49,823 bases of DNA from Nocardioides flavescens (GTDB taxonomy: Bacteria > Actinomycetota > Actinomycetes > Propionibacteriales > Nocardioidaceae), in the NCBI RefSeq assembly GCF_009823805.1, contig NZ_WUEK01000019.1, positions 1 to 49,823 of the forward strand. The letters are read 5' to 3'. The notes under the pieces were generated by a model. That model saw only the letters and a list, made by a program, of their open reading frames with translations, had not been told where the DNA came from and ran no database searches. The position numbers were made by a program, and so were the translations under genes. Below are positions 24,647-32,218 of the stretch, in pieces. The stretch's first letter is position 1. Each line of letters begins with the position of its first letter.

Positions 24647-24862
24647 GTGACCGCCTACCACGACCTCGACACCCCGCAGACGATGCAGGACGACGCCCAG
24701 GCGGCGGCGCTGCTCGTCGGTCGCAGCCTGGCCGGCTCGCTGCCCCGCGAAGGCCGCGCCGACCTGTACTCGGCGTACGCCCAGGACCTGCCCAAGCAGC
24801 GGATCGAGGTCTCCGAGGCCGCTCAGCGGCTGGCCTCGGCGCTGGGTCTCAGCCTCGACTGA
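24647..24862 (+). CDS. Small conserved protein of unknown function
   Basis: This 71-residue soluble, mildly acidic protein is predicted to be mainly helical (AQAAALLVGRSLAGSL and VSEAAQRLASALGLSL). I do not recognise a family. Support for a real gene comes from a leaderless -10 seven nt before the GTG, actinobacterial codon use, and a strong terminator 15 bp after the stop. It is divergent from adoK and monocistronic, and may share regulation with adoK through the palindrome between them. Confidence 0.75.
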   Translation: MTAYHDLDTPQTMQDDAQAAALLVGRSLAGSLPREGRADLYSAYAQDLPKQRIEVSEAAQRLASALGLSLD

Positions 24863-24877
24863 GGACTCCACGACGCG

Positions 24878-24911
24878 CGAAGGCCCCCGCCCTGTCGGGC
24901 GGGGGCCTTCG
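24878..24911 (+). terminator. Intrinsic-type hairpin after the 71-residue gene
   Basis: A perfect 15-bp stem (CGAAGGCCCCCGCCC and its complement) with loop TGTC. Confidence 0.9.
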
Positions 24912-24966
24912 TCGTGGTGCTGGGTGTGGTGCCGGGCGCCGGTCGGGTGACGACCGCATCGCACCC

Positions 24967-25023
24967 GGTCTCGACACGCTGGTGCCGAGCTCGTTCCTCG
25001 CTCAGCCGGCTCGCTCGACCACC
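24967..25023. repeat. Dispersed-repeat-like segment
   Basis: GGTCTCGACACGCT at one end and GCTCGACCACC at the other resemble an actinobacterial intergenic repeat family of the GGTCTCGAC...CGACCACC type. Recognition is from memory; there is no second copy in this window. Confidence 0.4.
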
Positions 25024-25024
25024 A

Positions 25025-25065
25025 TGATCCGATCTCGCGCTCGTACCTCGCGCGAGATCGGATCA
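25025..25065 (-). terminator. Hairpin that includes the erpA stop codon
   Basis: A perfect 16-bp stem (TGATCCGATCTCGCGC and its complement) has a 9-nt loop. Its 5' arm on the minus strand begins with the TGA stop codon of the ErpA-like gene. Confidence 0.88.
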
Positions 25066-25431
25066 GTGGAAGCTGTCGCCGCAGGCGCAGGAGCCGGTGG
25101 CGTTGGGGTTGTCGATGGTGAAGCCCTGCTTCTCGATGGTGTCGACGAAGTCGATCATGGCGCCGTTGAGGTAGGGCACGCTCATCCGGTCGACGACCAC
25201 GGAGACGCCGTCGAAGTCGGTGACCACGTCACCGTCGAGGGTGCGCTCGTCGAAGAAGAGCTGGTAGCGCAGGCCCGAGCAGCCACCCGGCTGCACGGAG
25301 ATGCGCAGGGCGAGATCGGTGCGACCCTCCTGCTCGAGGAGGCTCTTGACCTTGGCGGAGGCCACGTCGCTGAGGTTGATGCTGTCGGCGCGGCGCTCGG
25401 TCTCGACCTGGGTCTCAAGCTGCTCGGTCAT
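25063..25431 (-). CDS. erpA: HesB/IscA-type iron-sulfur cluster insertion protein
   Basis: This 122-residue A-type carrier has three cluster-binding cysteines: C51 (QPGGCSGLRY), C115 and C117 (GSCACGDSF). The first ~20 residues are a polar extension. Such proteins deliver [2Fe-2S] or [4Fe-4S] clusters to targets; QcrA and NadA in this window would be plausible clients. The gene matches Rv2204c in position. The leader carries a perfect inverted repeat about 45 bp upstream of the start. The stop codon is part of the terminator stem. Confidence 0.93.
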   Translation of the reverse strand: MTEQLETQVETERRADSINLSDVASAKVKSLLEQEGRTDLALRISVQPGGCSGLRYQLFFDERTLDGDVVTDFDGVSVVVDRMSVPYLNGAMIDFVDTIEKQGFTIDNPNATGSCACGDSFH

Positions 25432-25473
25432 GTCGTGTGTCTCCCGAAGCTGTAGGTGCGGTGTCGTGGTGTC

Positions 25474-25488
25474 GACAGTGCAACTGTC
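25474..25488. promoter_or_regulatory. Inverted repeat upstream of erpA
   Basis: GACAGT-GCA-ACTGTC is a perfect 6-bp inverted repeat, and a further ACAGTC lies next to it. It sits 43 bp before the erpA ATG, where a promoter or operator is expected. No known regulator site is recognised. Confidence 0.35.
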
Positions 25489-25545
25489 TCACAGTCGTGG
25501 TTGTTCCGCGGGGCCGCGACCAGCCCCCGACCTCGACCGCGCGCC

Positions 25546-26640
25546 TCACCGGCTCCAGGTGCGGGCGGTGCGGGTCGCGAGGTCCGCGAGCGCCCCGGCG
25601 GGGTCGGCGAAGGCCCGCTCCTCCCCCACCAGGTCGACGACGGCGTACGCCGACTCGATGCCGAGCGCGCGCATCTCGCGCGACCCGACGAGCACCTGAC
25701 CGGCCAGCAGGACGCACGGACGCACGGCGGCCTCGGCGATCCCGGCGACCCCGTGCGGCACCTTGCCCGCCCGGCTCGAGAAGTCGAACGCGCCCTCGCC
25801 CGTGACGACCAGGTCGGCGGCGCGGGCCCGCTCGGCGAGCCCCACGGCCTCGGCGACCAGCCCGATCCCGGGCTCGCGGGTGGCGCCCAGCGCCATCAGG
25901 GCGAAGCCCAGGCCGCCGGCGGCGCCGGCGCCCGGCTCGAGGGACAGGCGTCGGTCGACGGCGGTGGCGTACGCCTCCAGCAGTGCGTCGAGCGGGGCGA
26001 TGCGGTCCTCGCTGACGCCCTTCTGCGGCCCGAACGTCTTCAGCGCGCCGAAGAGCCCGGTCAGCGGGTTGTCGACGTCGGAGGCGGCGACCAGGCGCGC
26101 CCCGCCGACGCGCTCGCGGGCCGCGGACACGTCCACCTCGGTGACCCCGTCGAGTCGGGCGACGCCGCCGTCGAGCGGCGCGTCGGCCACGGCCCCGAGC
26201 GCCGCGAGCAGCCCGGCCCCGCCGTCGCTCGTGCCGCTGCCGCCCAGGCCCACGACGACCGTGCTCGCCCCGGCGTCCACGGCGGTCGCGACGAGCTCGC
26301 CCACGCCGTACGACGACGCGGTCTCGGGTCGCTCACCGCCGGTGAGGTGGAGACCGCAGGCCTGGGCGCTCTCGACGTACGCCGTCGCGCCGTCGGGACC
26401 CGCCAGCAGCACCGTGGCCGGGGTGGGCTCCCCGTGCGGCCCGCGCACGGTCACCGCGACCAGCTCGCCGCCGAGGGCCTCGTGCAGGACCGCCACGAAT
26501 CCGGGCCCGCCGTCCGACATGGGCGCGAGGTCGAGCTCGTCGCCCGGCGCCTGTTGGCGCCAGCCCGCGGCGATCGCCTCGGCCGCCTCGACCGCGCTGA
26601 GCGTGCCGGCGAACTTGTCCGGAGCCACCAGAACCCGCAT
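25546..26640 (-). CDS. Glycerate kinase
   Basis: This 364-residue protein is a type I glycerate kinase, which phosphorylates D-glycerate. The N-terminus MRVLVAPDKFAGTLSAVEAA is typical. Other family motifs are APMSDGGPGFV, VVGLGGSGTSDGGAGLL, DVDNPLTGLFGA, and VVTGEGAFDFSSRAGKVPHG, which includes the conserved acid and Lys. The family usually has 370-380 residues. It follows erpA in gene order with a 114-bp gap, as in mycobacteria. The ATG at 26640 has CAGGAT six nt upstream, suggesting a leaderless promoter of its own. Confidence 0.93.
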   Translation of the reverse strand: MRVLVAPDKFAGTLSAVEAAEAIAAGWRQQAPGDELDLAPMSDGGPGFVAVLHEALGGELVAVTVRGPHGEPTPATVLLAGPDGATAYVESAQACGLHLTGGERPETASSYGVGELVATAVDAGASTVVVGLGGSGTSDGGAGLLAALGAVADAPLDGGVARLDGVTEVDVSAARERVGGARLVAASDVDNPLTGLFGALKTFGPQKGVSEDRIAPLDALLEAYATAVDRRLSLEPGAGAAGGLGFALMALGATREPGIGLVAEAVGLAERARAADLVVTGEGAFDFSSRAGKVPHGVAGIAEAAVRPCVLLAGQVLVGSREMRALGIESAYAVVDLVGEERAFADPAGALADLATRTARTWSR

Positions 26641-26707
26641 GGGCCCATCCTGGCCGACGGCGCGGCGCCCTCGCTGTCCGCCCGCACGAGACCTCGCGCG
26701 CCGCCCC

Positions 26708-26713
26708 TACCGT
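26708..26713 (+). promoter_or_regulatory. Leaderless-type -10 element
   Basis: TACCGT lies 6 nt before the GTG at 26720. Confidence 0.55.
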
Positions 26714-26719
26714 GGCGGG

Positions 26720-27607
26720 GTGAGCGCCTGGACCATCCGGCCGATGCGGCTCGACGACGCGGTGGCGGCGGAGCGGCTGAGCGACGAGAGCTTCCACGAG
26801 CTCGACCTGCGGACGACGCCGTCGTCGCTGCCCGCCCCGCGGCGTCGCGAGGACGCGTGGCGGGAGGCGTGGGTGCGGCGCACCGAGCACCTCGTGCGCA
26901 CCGACCCGGGCGGCTGCTGGGTGGCCGAGGACGACGACGGCATGGTCGGGTTCGCGACGTCGTACCGGCGCGAGCTGATGTGGTGCCTGGTGACGTACGC
27001 CGTCGCGCCGGGCCGGCAGGCGGCCGGCGTCGGGCGTCCCCTGCTGGAGGCCGCCCTCGGCCACAGCGTCGGGTGCCTGCGCGGCATGATCGCGAGCTCG
27101 GTGGACCCGCGGGCGGCGCGGCGCTACCACCAGGCGGGGTTCACGCTGCACCCGCAGATGGTGCTGAGCGGTCTTGTCGACCGCTCCGCTGTGCCGCACG
27201 ACGCGTGGGACAAGGTGCGTGAGGGGACGCCCGGCGACCGCGACCTGCTCGACTCGCTCGACCGGCGCACCCGCGGCGCGGCGCACGGCGACCTGCACGA
27301 CGTGCTCGCGGCGTCGTACCGCCTGCTGGTCTCGGACACGACGACCGGTTCGGGCTACGCCTACGTCGCCCCGACGGGCTCACCGGTCCTCGTGGCCGCG
27401 AGCAACCGGCGCACCGCGGCGCGCCTGACCTGGGCGGCGCTGGCCGACGCGCCGGGCGAGGTCGAGCTCGCGCACGTCACCGGCGCGAACGACTGGGCGG
27501 TCGACGTGGGGATGGCGGCGCGGCTCGAGCTGCGCCAGAGCGGCTACCTCGCGTTGCGCGGGATGAAACCGCCCGTCCCCTACGTTCACAGCGGTGCCCT
27601 GCTCTGA
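26720..27607 (+). CDS. GNAT-family N-acetyltransferase
   Basis: This 295-residue protein has an N-terminal GNAT domain (about residues 3-150): the acetyl-CoA pyrophosphate-binding loop appears as VAPGRQAAGVGRPLLEAAL, followed by SSVDPRAARRYHQAGF. The C-terminal half (about 160-290) looks like a second, degenerate GNAT fold without a clear CoA loop, as in two-domain GNAT proteins. The substrate is unknown. The gene runs toward nadA with 25 bp between them, but nadA has its own -10. The GTG at 26720 was chosen for its leaderless promoter; the open frame extends upstream antisense to glycerate kinase. Confidence 0.85.
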   Translation: MSAWTIRPMRLDDAVAAERLSDESFHELDLRTTPSSLPAPRRREDAWREAWVRRTEHLVRTDPGGCWVAEDDDGMVGFATSYRRELMWCLVTYAVAPGRQAAGVGRPLLEAALGHSVGCLRGMIASSVDPRAARRYHQAGFTLHPQMVLSGLVDRSAVPHDAWDKVREGTPGDRDLLDSLDRRTRGAAHGDLHDVLAASYRLLVSDTTTGSGYAYVAPTGSPVLVAASNRRTAARLTWAALADAPGEVELAHVTGANDWAVDVGMAARLELRQSGYLALRGMKPPVPYVHSGALL

Positions 27608-27619
27608 CGCGCTCTTTCC

Positions 27620-27625
27620 TAGGAT
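27620..27625 (+). promoter_or_regulatory. Leaderless-type -10 element for nadA
   Basis: TAGGAT lies 7 nt before the ATG at 27633. An in-frame ATG at 27624 overlaps this hexamer and is therefore less likely to be the start. Confidence 0.6.
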
Positions 27626-27632
27626 GGCCGCC

Positions 27633-28811
27633 ATGACCGCTGCGCCCCCCACCGTCGACCTGCCGCTGCTGCCCCTCGGCCGAGGCGTCGACCTCCGCTC
27701 GGAGCGCGGCGTGGAGTGCCCCGGCGATCTCCCGTCGGCCTCCGACCCCGACCTCGTCGCCCGCGCGCTCGCCGCCAAGGAGGCGCTCGGCGACCGGGTG
27801 TTCGTGCTCGGCCACCACTACCAGCGCGACGAGGTGATCCGGTTCGCCGACGTCACCGGTGACTCGTTCAAGCTCGCCCGCGAGGCCGCGGCCCGCCCCG
27901 AGGCGGAGTACATCGTCTTCTGCGGCGTGCACTTCATGGCCGAGTCGGCCGACATCCTCACCTCCCCCGCGCAGAAGGTCGTGCTCCCCGACCTCGCCGC
28001 CGGCTGCTCGATGGCCGACATGGCGCGGCTGCCGCAGGTCGAGGACGCCTGGGCCGCCCTCGAGGCCGCCGGCATCGCGCAGGACGTCGTACCCGTGACG
28101 TACATGAACTCCTCCGCCGACATCAAGGCCTTCTGCGGCCGCAACGGCGGCGCGGTCTGCACCTCGTCGAACGCCGAGGTCGCGCTCGAGTGGGCCTTCC
28201 AGCAGGGCCAGAAGGTGCTGTTCCTGCCCGACCAGCACCTCGGTCGCAACACCGCCGTGCTGAAGATGGGTCTCTCGCTCGACGACTGCGTCGTCTGGGA
28301 CCCCCACCGCCCCGGCGGCGGGCTCACCGAGCAGCAGCTGCGCGACGCCACGATGATCCTGTGGAAGGGCCACTGCTCGGTCCACGGCCGCTTCTCCCCC
28401 GACACCGTCGACGACCTGCGCGCGACCATCCCGGGCGTGCAGGTCCTGGTGCACCCCGAGTGCCGCCACGAGGTCGTGCTCAAGGCCGACCTGGTCGGCT
28501 CGACGGAGTTCATCATCAACACCATCGAGGCCGCCCCGGCCGGCTCCGCCTGGGCCGTCGGCACCGAGCTCAACCTGGTCAAGCGCCTCGCCGCCGAGCA
28601 CCCCGACAAGCGGATCGTCTTCCTCGACAAGACCGTCTGCTACTGCTCGACGATGAACCGCATCGACCTGCCCCACTTCGTCTGGGCGATGGAGAACCTC
28701 GTCGAGGGTGTCGTCGTCAACCAGATCGAGGTCGACCCCGAGACCGAGAAGTGGGCCAAGGTCGCCCTCGACCGGATGCTCGCCCTGCCCGGCAAGACAT
28801 CCAAGGACTGA
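27633..28811 (+). CDS. nadA: Quinolinate synthase
   Basis: This 392-residue [4Fe-4S] enzyme condenses iminoaspartate with dihydroxyacetone phosphate to give quinolinate for NAD synthesis. Motifs include VLGHHYQRDEVIRFAD, VFCGVHFMAESADIL (C97), PDLAAGCSMADM, HPECRHEV, and the C-terminal TVCYCSTMNRIDL that supplies a cluster Cys. The length fits the long NadA type. No nadB or nadC is adjacent, so the gene stands alone. It ends in a region with a 47-bp duplication and converges with the epimerase gene. Confidence 0.96.
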   Translation: MTAAPPTVDLPLLPLGRGVDLRSERGVECPGDLPSASDPDLVARALAAKEALGDRVFVLGHHYQRDEVIRFADVTGDSFKLAREAAARPEAEYIVFCGVHFMAESADILTSPAQKVVLPDLAAGCSMADMARLPQVEDAWAALEAAGIAQDVVPVTYMNSSADIKAFCGRNGGAVCTSSNAEVALEWAFQQGQKVLFLPDQHLGRNTAVLKMGLSLDDCVVWDPHRPGGGLTEQQLRDATMILWKGHCSVHGRFSPDTVDDLRATIPGVQVLVHPECRHEVVLKADLVGSTEFIINTIEAAPAGSAWAVGTELNLVKRLAAEHPDKRIVFLDKTVCYCSTMNRIDLPHFVWAMENLVEGVVVNQIEVDPETEKWAKVALDRMLALPGKTSKD

Positions 28812-28845
28812 GGTCCTCGGCCAGAGCGGTCAAGCCGGCGCCGAG

Positions 28846-28960
28846 CGGCGGTGCCCCAGCAACCTCGCGCAACGCCAGAACGGCTGCCCAGGAACCCCCA
28901 GGCCCGGCCACCGCGGCGGTGCCCCAGCAACCTCGCGCAACGCCAGAACGGTTGCCCAGG
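28846..28960. repeat. Two 47-bp direct repeats downstream of nadA
   Basis: Two copies (28846-28892 and 28914-28960), 68 bp apart, begin CGGCGGTGCCCCAGC and end TGCCCAGG, differing at one position. They are non-coding and fill the 171-bp gap between the convergent nadA and epimerase genes. A dispersed repeat or a transcript-end structure is possible. Confidence 0.8.
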
Positions 28961-28982
28961 CACCGCTCCCTCGGAGGGCGGC

Positions 28983-29960
28983 TCAAACCACCAGCGGACG
29001 GCTGACCTCGAGACGACCGTGCTCGAGGAGCCAGCGCAGCGACTCGAGGACGGCCTCCTCCGGCTCGTAGCGGGGCGCGTAGCCCAGCACCGCCCGGGCC
29101 TTCTCGATGCTCATGCACTGGCTGCGGTCGAGGTGGCCGAAGCTCGCGTCGGCGTACGCCGCGGTGGTGGTCTCGCGGAACGCGTCCCACGAGACCGGCT
29201 CGAGCCGGACCTCGCGGCCGAACCAGCCCGCGGCGATCTCGGCGTAGCCCCGCACGGTGAGCGCGGTCGGGGCGACGGCGTGGAACTCGTGCCCCGACGC
29301 CGCCTCCGGTTGCGCGATCGCGAGCTCGAAGAGCTGGGCGACGTCGTCGGCGTGCACGTGGTGCATCAGCTCGGCTCCGCTGCCGGGCACGGGCAGGGGC
29401 TCGCCGGCGGCGATGCGCTGCCAGACGCCGGGGTCGAGGTTGCCGAGCGGGTTGATCGGCTCCCAGCCGGGACCGACGATGTGGCCCGGGTGCACCGAGA
29501 CCGTGGACAGCCCGCCACCCGCCGTCTCGGCCATGAGCAGCTCGGCGATCTCCGCCTTGGCGATGCCGTACTCGTCGGGCGGCGGGCTCCCGGCGCCCTC
29601 CACGATCGGCAGCCGCAGGCTGCGGCCCCAGCGCCAGATCGAACCGCAGTGCAGCAGCTGGTCGACCCGGCCGCGCAGCGCCTCGACGAGGGCGCGGGCC
29701 GAGTCGGCGGTGAAGCAGACGAGGTCGACGACCACGTCCGGCTCGAGGGCCAGCACCGCGGCCCCGAACGTGCCGGCGGCGTCCTCGGCCTCGCGGTCGA
29801 CGGTCACCCGTTGCACGTCGGCCCAGGCCGGGTCGTCGACGTACGCCGCCCGCTGGCCGCGGCTCACGCTCACCACCTCGTGCCCGGCCCGCACCAGCCG
29901 GGGCACCAGGAAGGTGCCGATGTGCCCGCTGCCGCCGATGACCACCACGCGCCTGCTCAC
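28983..29960 (-). CDS. NAD-dependent epimerase/dehydratase (extended SDR)
   Basis: This 325-residue protein has a Rossmann fold with the N-terminal dinucleotide motif VVIGGSGHIG (G9, G12, G15). The family Tyr/Lys pair appears as YGIAKAEIAE. The sequence HPGHIVGPGWEPINPLGNL and the C-terminal AVLGYAPRYEPEEAVLESL are typical of NAD(P)-dependent epimerases acting on nucleotide sugars or similar substrates. The actual substrate is unknown. Its GTG start is only 24 bp from the divergent alpha/beta hydrolase, so the two may share regulation. Confidence 0.88.
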   Translation of the reverse strand: MSRRVVVIGGSGHIGTFLVPRLVRAGHEVVSVSRGQRAAYVDDPAWADVQRVTVDREAEDAAGTFGAAVLALEPDVVVDLVCFTADSARALVEALRGRVDQLLHCGSIWRWGRSLRLPIVEGAGSPPPDEYGIAKAEIAELLMAETAGGGLSTVSVHPGHIVGPGWEPINPLGNLDPGVWQRIAAGEPLPVPGSGAELMHHVHADDVAQLFELAIAQPEAASGHEFHAVAPTALTVRGYAEIAAGWFGREVRLEPVSWDAFRETTTAAYADASFGHLDRSQCMSIEKARAVLGYAPRYEPEEAVLESLRWLLEHGRLEVSRPLVV

Positions 29961-29984
29961 GTCCTCAACCTAGAGACTGGGCCC
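29961..29984. promoter_or_regulatory. Shared 24-bp divergent leaderless promoters
   Basis: On the minus strand TAGGTT (29972-29967) lies 6 nt before the GTG at 29960. On the plus strand TAGAGACT (29971-29978) precedes the ATG at 29985. Both use the same central CTAG (29970-29973), so the two -10 elements overlap. Confidence 0.5.
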
Positions 29985-31289
29985 ATGGCCGCCCCTGTCA
30001 CCACGCGCATCCCCGGCTTCACGCTCACCGACCACCGCGTCGACGTACCCCTCGACCACGCCGATCCGGACGGACCGACCATCGAGGTGTTCGCCCGCGA
30101 GGTGGTCGCCGCGGGGCGCGAGCGCGAGCAGCTGCCGTGGCTGCTCTTCCTCCAGGGCGGACCGGGGGGCATGTCGCCACGACCCGGCGCGGGCCCGGGC
30201 GACGGCTGGCTGGCGCACGCGACCCGCACCCACCGGGTGCTCCTGCTCGACCAGCGCGGCACGGGACGCAGCACGCCGCTCAGCCGCCGCACGATCGGCG
30301 GACCCGGGCTGGTGAGCGACGCCGAGCTGGCGGCGTACGTCCGGCTGATGCGGGCCGACAGCATCGTGCGCGACGCAGAGGTGCTGCGCGCGCAGGTGGC
30401 CGGCGGGTCCCGGTGGGAGACGCTCGGACAGAGCTACGGCGGCTGGATCACGATGAGCTACCTGTCGCTCGCGCCCGAGGCGCTCGACGCCTGCTACGTC
30501 ACCGGTGGACTGCCCGGCCTGAGCGCTCGGGCCGACGACGTCTACGCCCGCACCTATCCCCGGGTCGCGGCCAAGAACGCCGCCCACCACGCCCGCTTCC
30601 CCGGCGACGCCGTGCTGCTGCGGCGGATCGCCGACCACCTCGACGCGGTCGACGTCCGGCTGCCCGACGGTGACCGCCTCACCACCCGTCGCCTGCGGAT
30701 GCTCGGCCAGCTGCTGGGCATGGGCGACGGCTCGCTGCGCTTGCACTGGCTGCTCGAGCGGGCGTGGGAGACCCAGGGCGGCGCAGACGGCCTCTCCGAC
30801 GCCTTCCTGCACGGCGTCGCCGTCGAGACCGCCCACGTCGAGGGGCCGCTCTTCCTCCTCCAGGAGTACCTCTACGGTCAGCCCGGCTCCGGACCGACCG
30901 CCTGGGCCGCCGAGCGCGCGATGGCCGAGCACCCCGAGTTCGCCCTCGACCGCGATCCGCTGCTGCTGACCGGCGAGATGGCCTACCGCTGGATGTTCAC
31001 CGACATCGCGGCCCTGCGCCCGTTCCTGGGTGCGGCCGACCTGCTGGCGGCGTACGACGACTGGGGGCCGCTCTACGACCTCGACCGGCTCGCGGCCAAC
31101 GAGGTGCCGGTGCTGGCCGCGGTCTACCACGACGACATGTACGTCGACGCCGGGCTCTCGCTCGACACCGCCTCGCGCGTGGGGTCGGTGCGCACCTGGG
31201 TCACCAACGAGTTCGAGCACGACGGCCTGCGCGTCGGCGCCCCCGCCGTCCTCGGGCGCCTCATGGACATGCGGGCCGGGCGGGTCTGA
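29985..31289 (+). CDS. Alpha/beta hydrolase, proline iminopeptidase-like
   Basis: This 434-residue protein has the serine peptidase S33 pattern: oxyanion motif FLQGGPGGMSP (58-62), LLLDQRGTGRS, and the nucleophile elbow GQSYGG (S150). A helical cap follows (about 180-340). The C-terminal acid and His would fall around YHDDMYVDAG and NEFEHDGL. Such enzymes release N-terminal proline or other residues from peptides; I cannot tell the true substrate. There is no signal peptide, so it is cytoplasmic. It shares a 24-bp promoter region with the epimerase. Confidence 0.9.
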   Translation: MAAPVTTRIPGFTLTDHRVDVPLDHADPDGPTIEVFAREVVAAGREREQLPWLLFLQGGPGGMSPRPGAGPGDGWLAHATRTHRVLLLDQRGTGRSTPLSRRTIGGPGLVSDAELAAYVRLMRADSIVRDAEVLRAQVAGGSRWETLGQSYGGWITMSYLSLAPEALDACYVTGGLPGLSARADDVYARTYPRVAAKNAAHHARFPGDAVLLRRIADHLDAVDVRLPDGDRLTTRRLRMLGQLLGMGDGSLRLHWLLERAWETQGGADGLSDAFLHGVAVETAHVEGPLFLLQEYLYGQPGSGPTAWAAERAMAEHPEFALDRDPLLLTGEMAYRWMFTDIAALRPFLGAADLLAAYDDWGPLYDLDRLAANEVPVLAAVYHDDMYVDAGLSLDTASRVGSVRTWVTNEFEHDGLRVGAPAVLGRLMDMRAGRV

Positions 31290-31323
31290 GGCCAGGGCGC
31301 CGTCGCCCTCGGGCAGCGGCCGG

Positions 31324-31989
31324 TCAGTCGCCGAGCAGCCGGTGGACGTCCGCGCTGGAGCGCACGTCGCCGAAGGCGCGGTAGATGGTGCGCAGGGCGG
31401 CGTTGTGCGCCTCGTCGCCGGGTGCCGCACAGGCGTCGGCCGCTACCACGACCTGGTAGCCCAGGCGGGCCGCGTCTCTGACCGTCCCGGTGACGCAGAC
31501 ATCTGTGACCGTGCCGGTGACCACCAGGGACTCGACGTCGCGCGCTGCCAGCTGCTCGTGCAGGTCGCAGTCCTCGAGGTCGAAGGCGCTGGGCCCGCTC
31601 TTGTCCGCGAAGAGGTCGCCGTCCTCGACCTCGAGACCGGGCCAGAGCCTGTCGCGGACCGGCTCGTCGCCGACCGTCGCGGCGAAGCGCCCGGCGATCT
31701 CGGCCCCGAAGAACGAGACCTGCCAGGCGGTCGGCTCCGTGCGACGGGGGCTGACCCAGGCGACGGACCCACCCTGTCGGCGTACGACGGCCGCCAGTGC
31801 GTTGACGGGCTCGACGATCCCGTGGACGTAGGGGTTGTCGGCGAAGAAGAACGGCACGAGGTCGACGACGACGAGCGCGGTGCGCCGGGCGTCGAGGGTG
31901 TCGTAGGCGTGGGGGCGCCCGCGCCTCGCCTGCTGACGCGCGAGCTCGCGCTCGTCGATGCGCCAGGCGTGCCGCCGGGCCTCGTCCAC
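31324..31989 (-). CDS. Isochorismatase-like cysteine hydrolase
   Basis: This 221-residue protein has the triad of the family: D43 (ALVVVDLVPFF), K130 (FADKSGPSAF) and C165 (TVTDVCVTGTVRDA). The family covers isochorismatases, nicotinamidases and N-carbamoyl hydrolases. The fold is common and the substrate cannot be read from the sequence. I chose the GTG at 31989 because AGGAGG lies 5 nt upstream. A TAGGAT further upstream may be its -10. It converges with the alpha/beta hydrolase gene, with a 34-bp gap. Confidence 0.88.
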   Translation of the reverse strand: MDEARRHAWRIDERELARQQARRGRPHAYDTLDARRTALVVVDLVPFFFADNPYVHGIVEPVNALAAVVRRQGGSVAWVSPRRTEPTAWQVSFFGAEIAGRFAATVGDEPVRDRLWPGLEVEDGDLFADKSGPSAFDLEDCDLHEQLAARDVESLVVTGTVTDVCVTGTVRDAARLGYQVVVAADACAAPGDEAHNAALRTIYRAFGDVRSSADVHRLLGD

Positions 31990-32026
31990 CGCCACCTCCT
32001 GCGGGGATCCTAGGCAGGGTTGCTGC

Positions 32027-32218
32027 GCGTGCACGAAGAGACGGGTCGGCACCCTCCGGCGTGCACGACGAGACGGGTCGGCACCCTCCGGCGTGCACGA
32101 AGAGACGGGTCGGCATCCCCACAGCTGCACTCTGCGACGGGTCGGCGTCCCCACAGCTGCACTCTGCGACGGGTCGGCGTCCCCACAGCTGCACTCTGCG
32201 ACGGGTCGGCGTGGCTCA
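32027..32218. repeat. Six-copy 32-bp tandem repeat
   Basis: Six head-to-tail 32-bp units share the core ACGGGTCGGC, preceded by GCAC. Units 1-3 begin GCGTGCACGA and units 4-6 begin AGCTGCACTC; unit 3 is a hybrid that ends like the second type. The array starts 37 bp upstream of the isochorismatase-like gene, and the last unit ends exactly with the stop codon of the minus-strand histidine kinase. There are no spacers, so it is not CRISPR. It is a minisatellite-type repeat, possibly variable in copy number. Confidence 0.9.

Noticed and set aside
32027..32218. CRISPR array
   Set aside because: The 32-bp units are head to tail without unique spacers and no cas gene is near.
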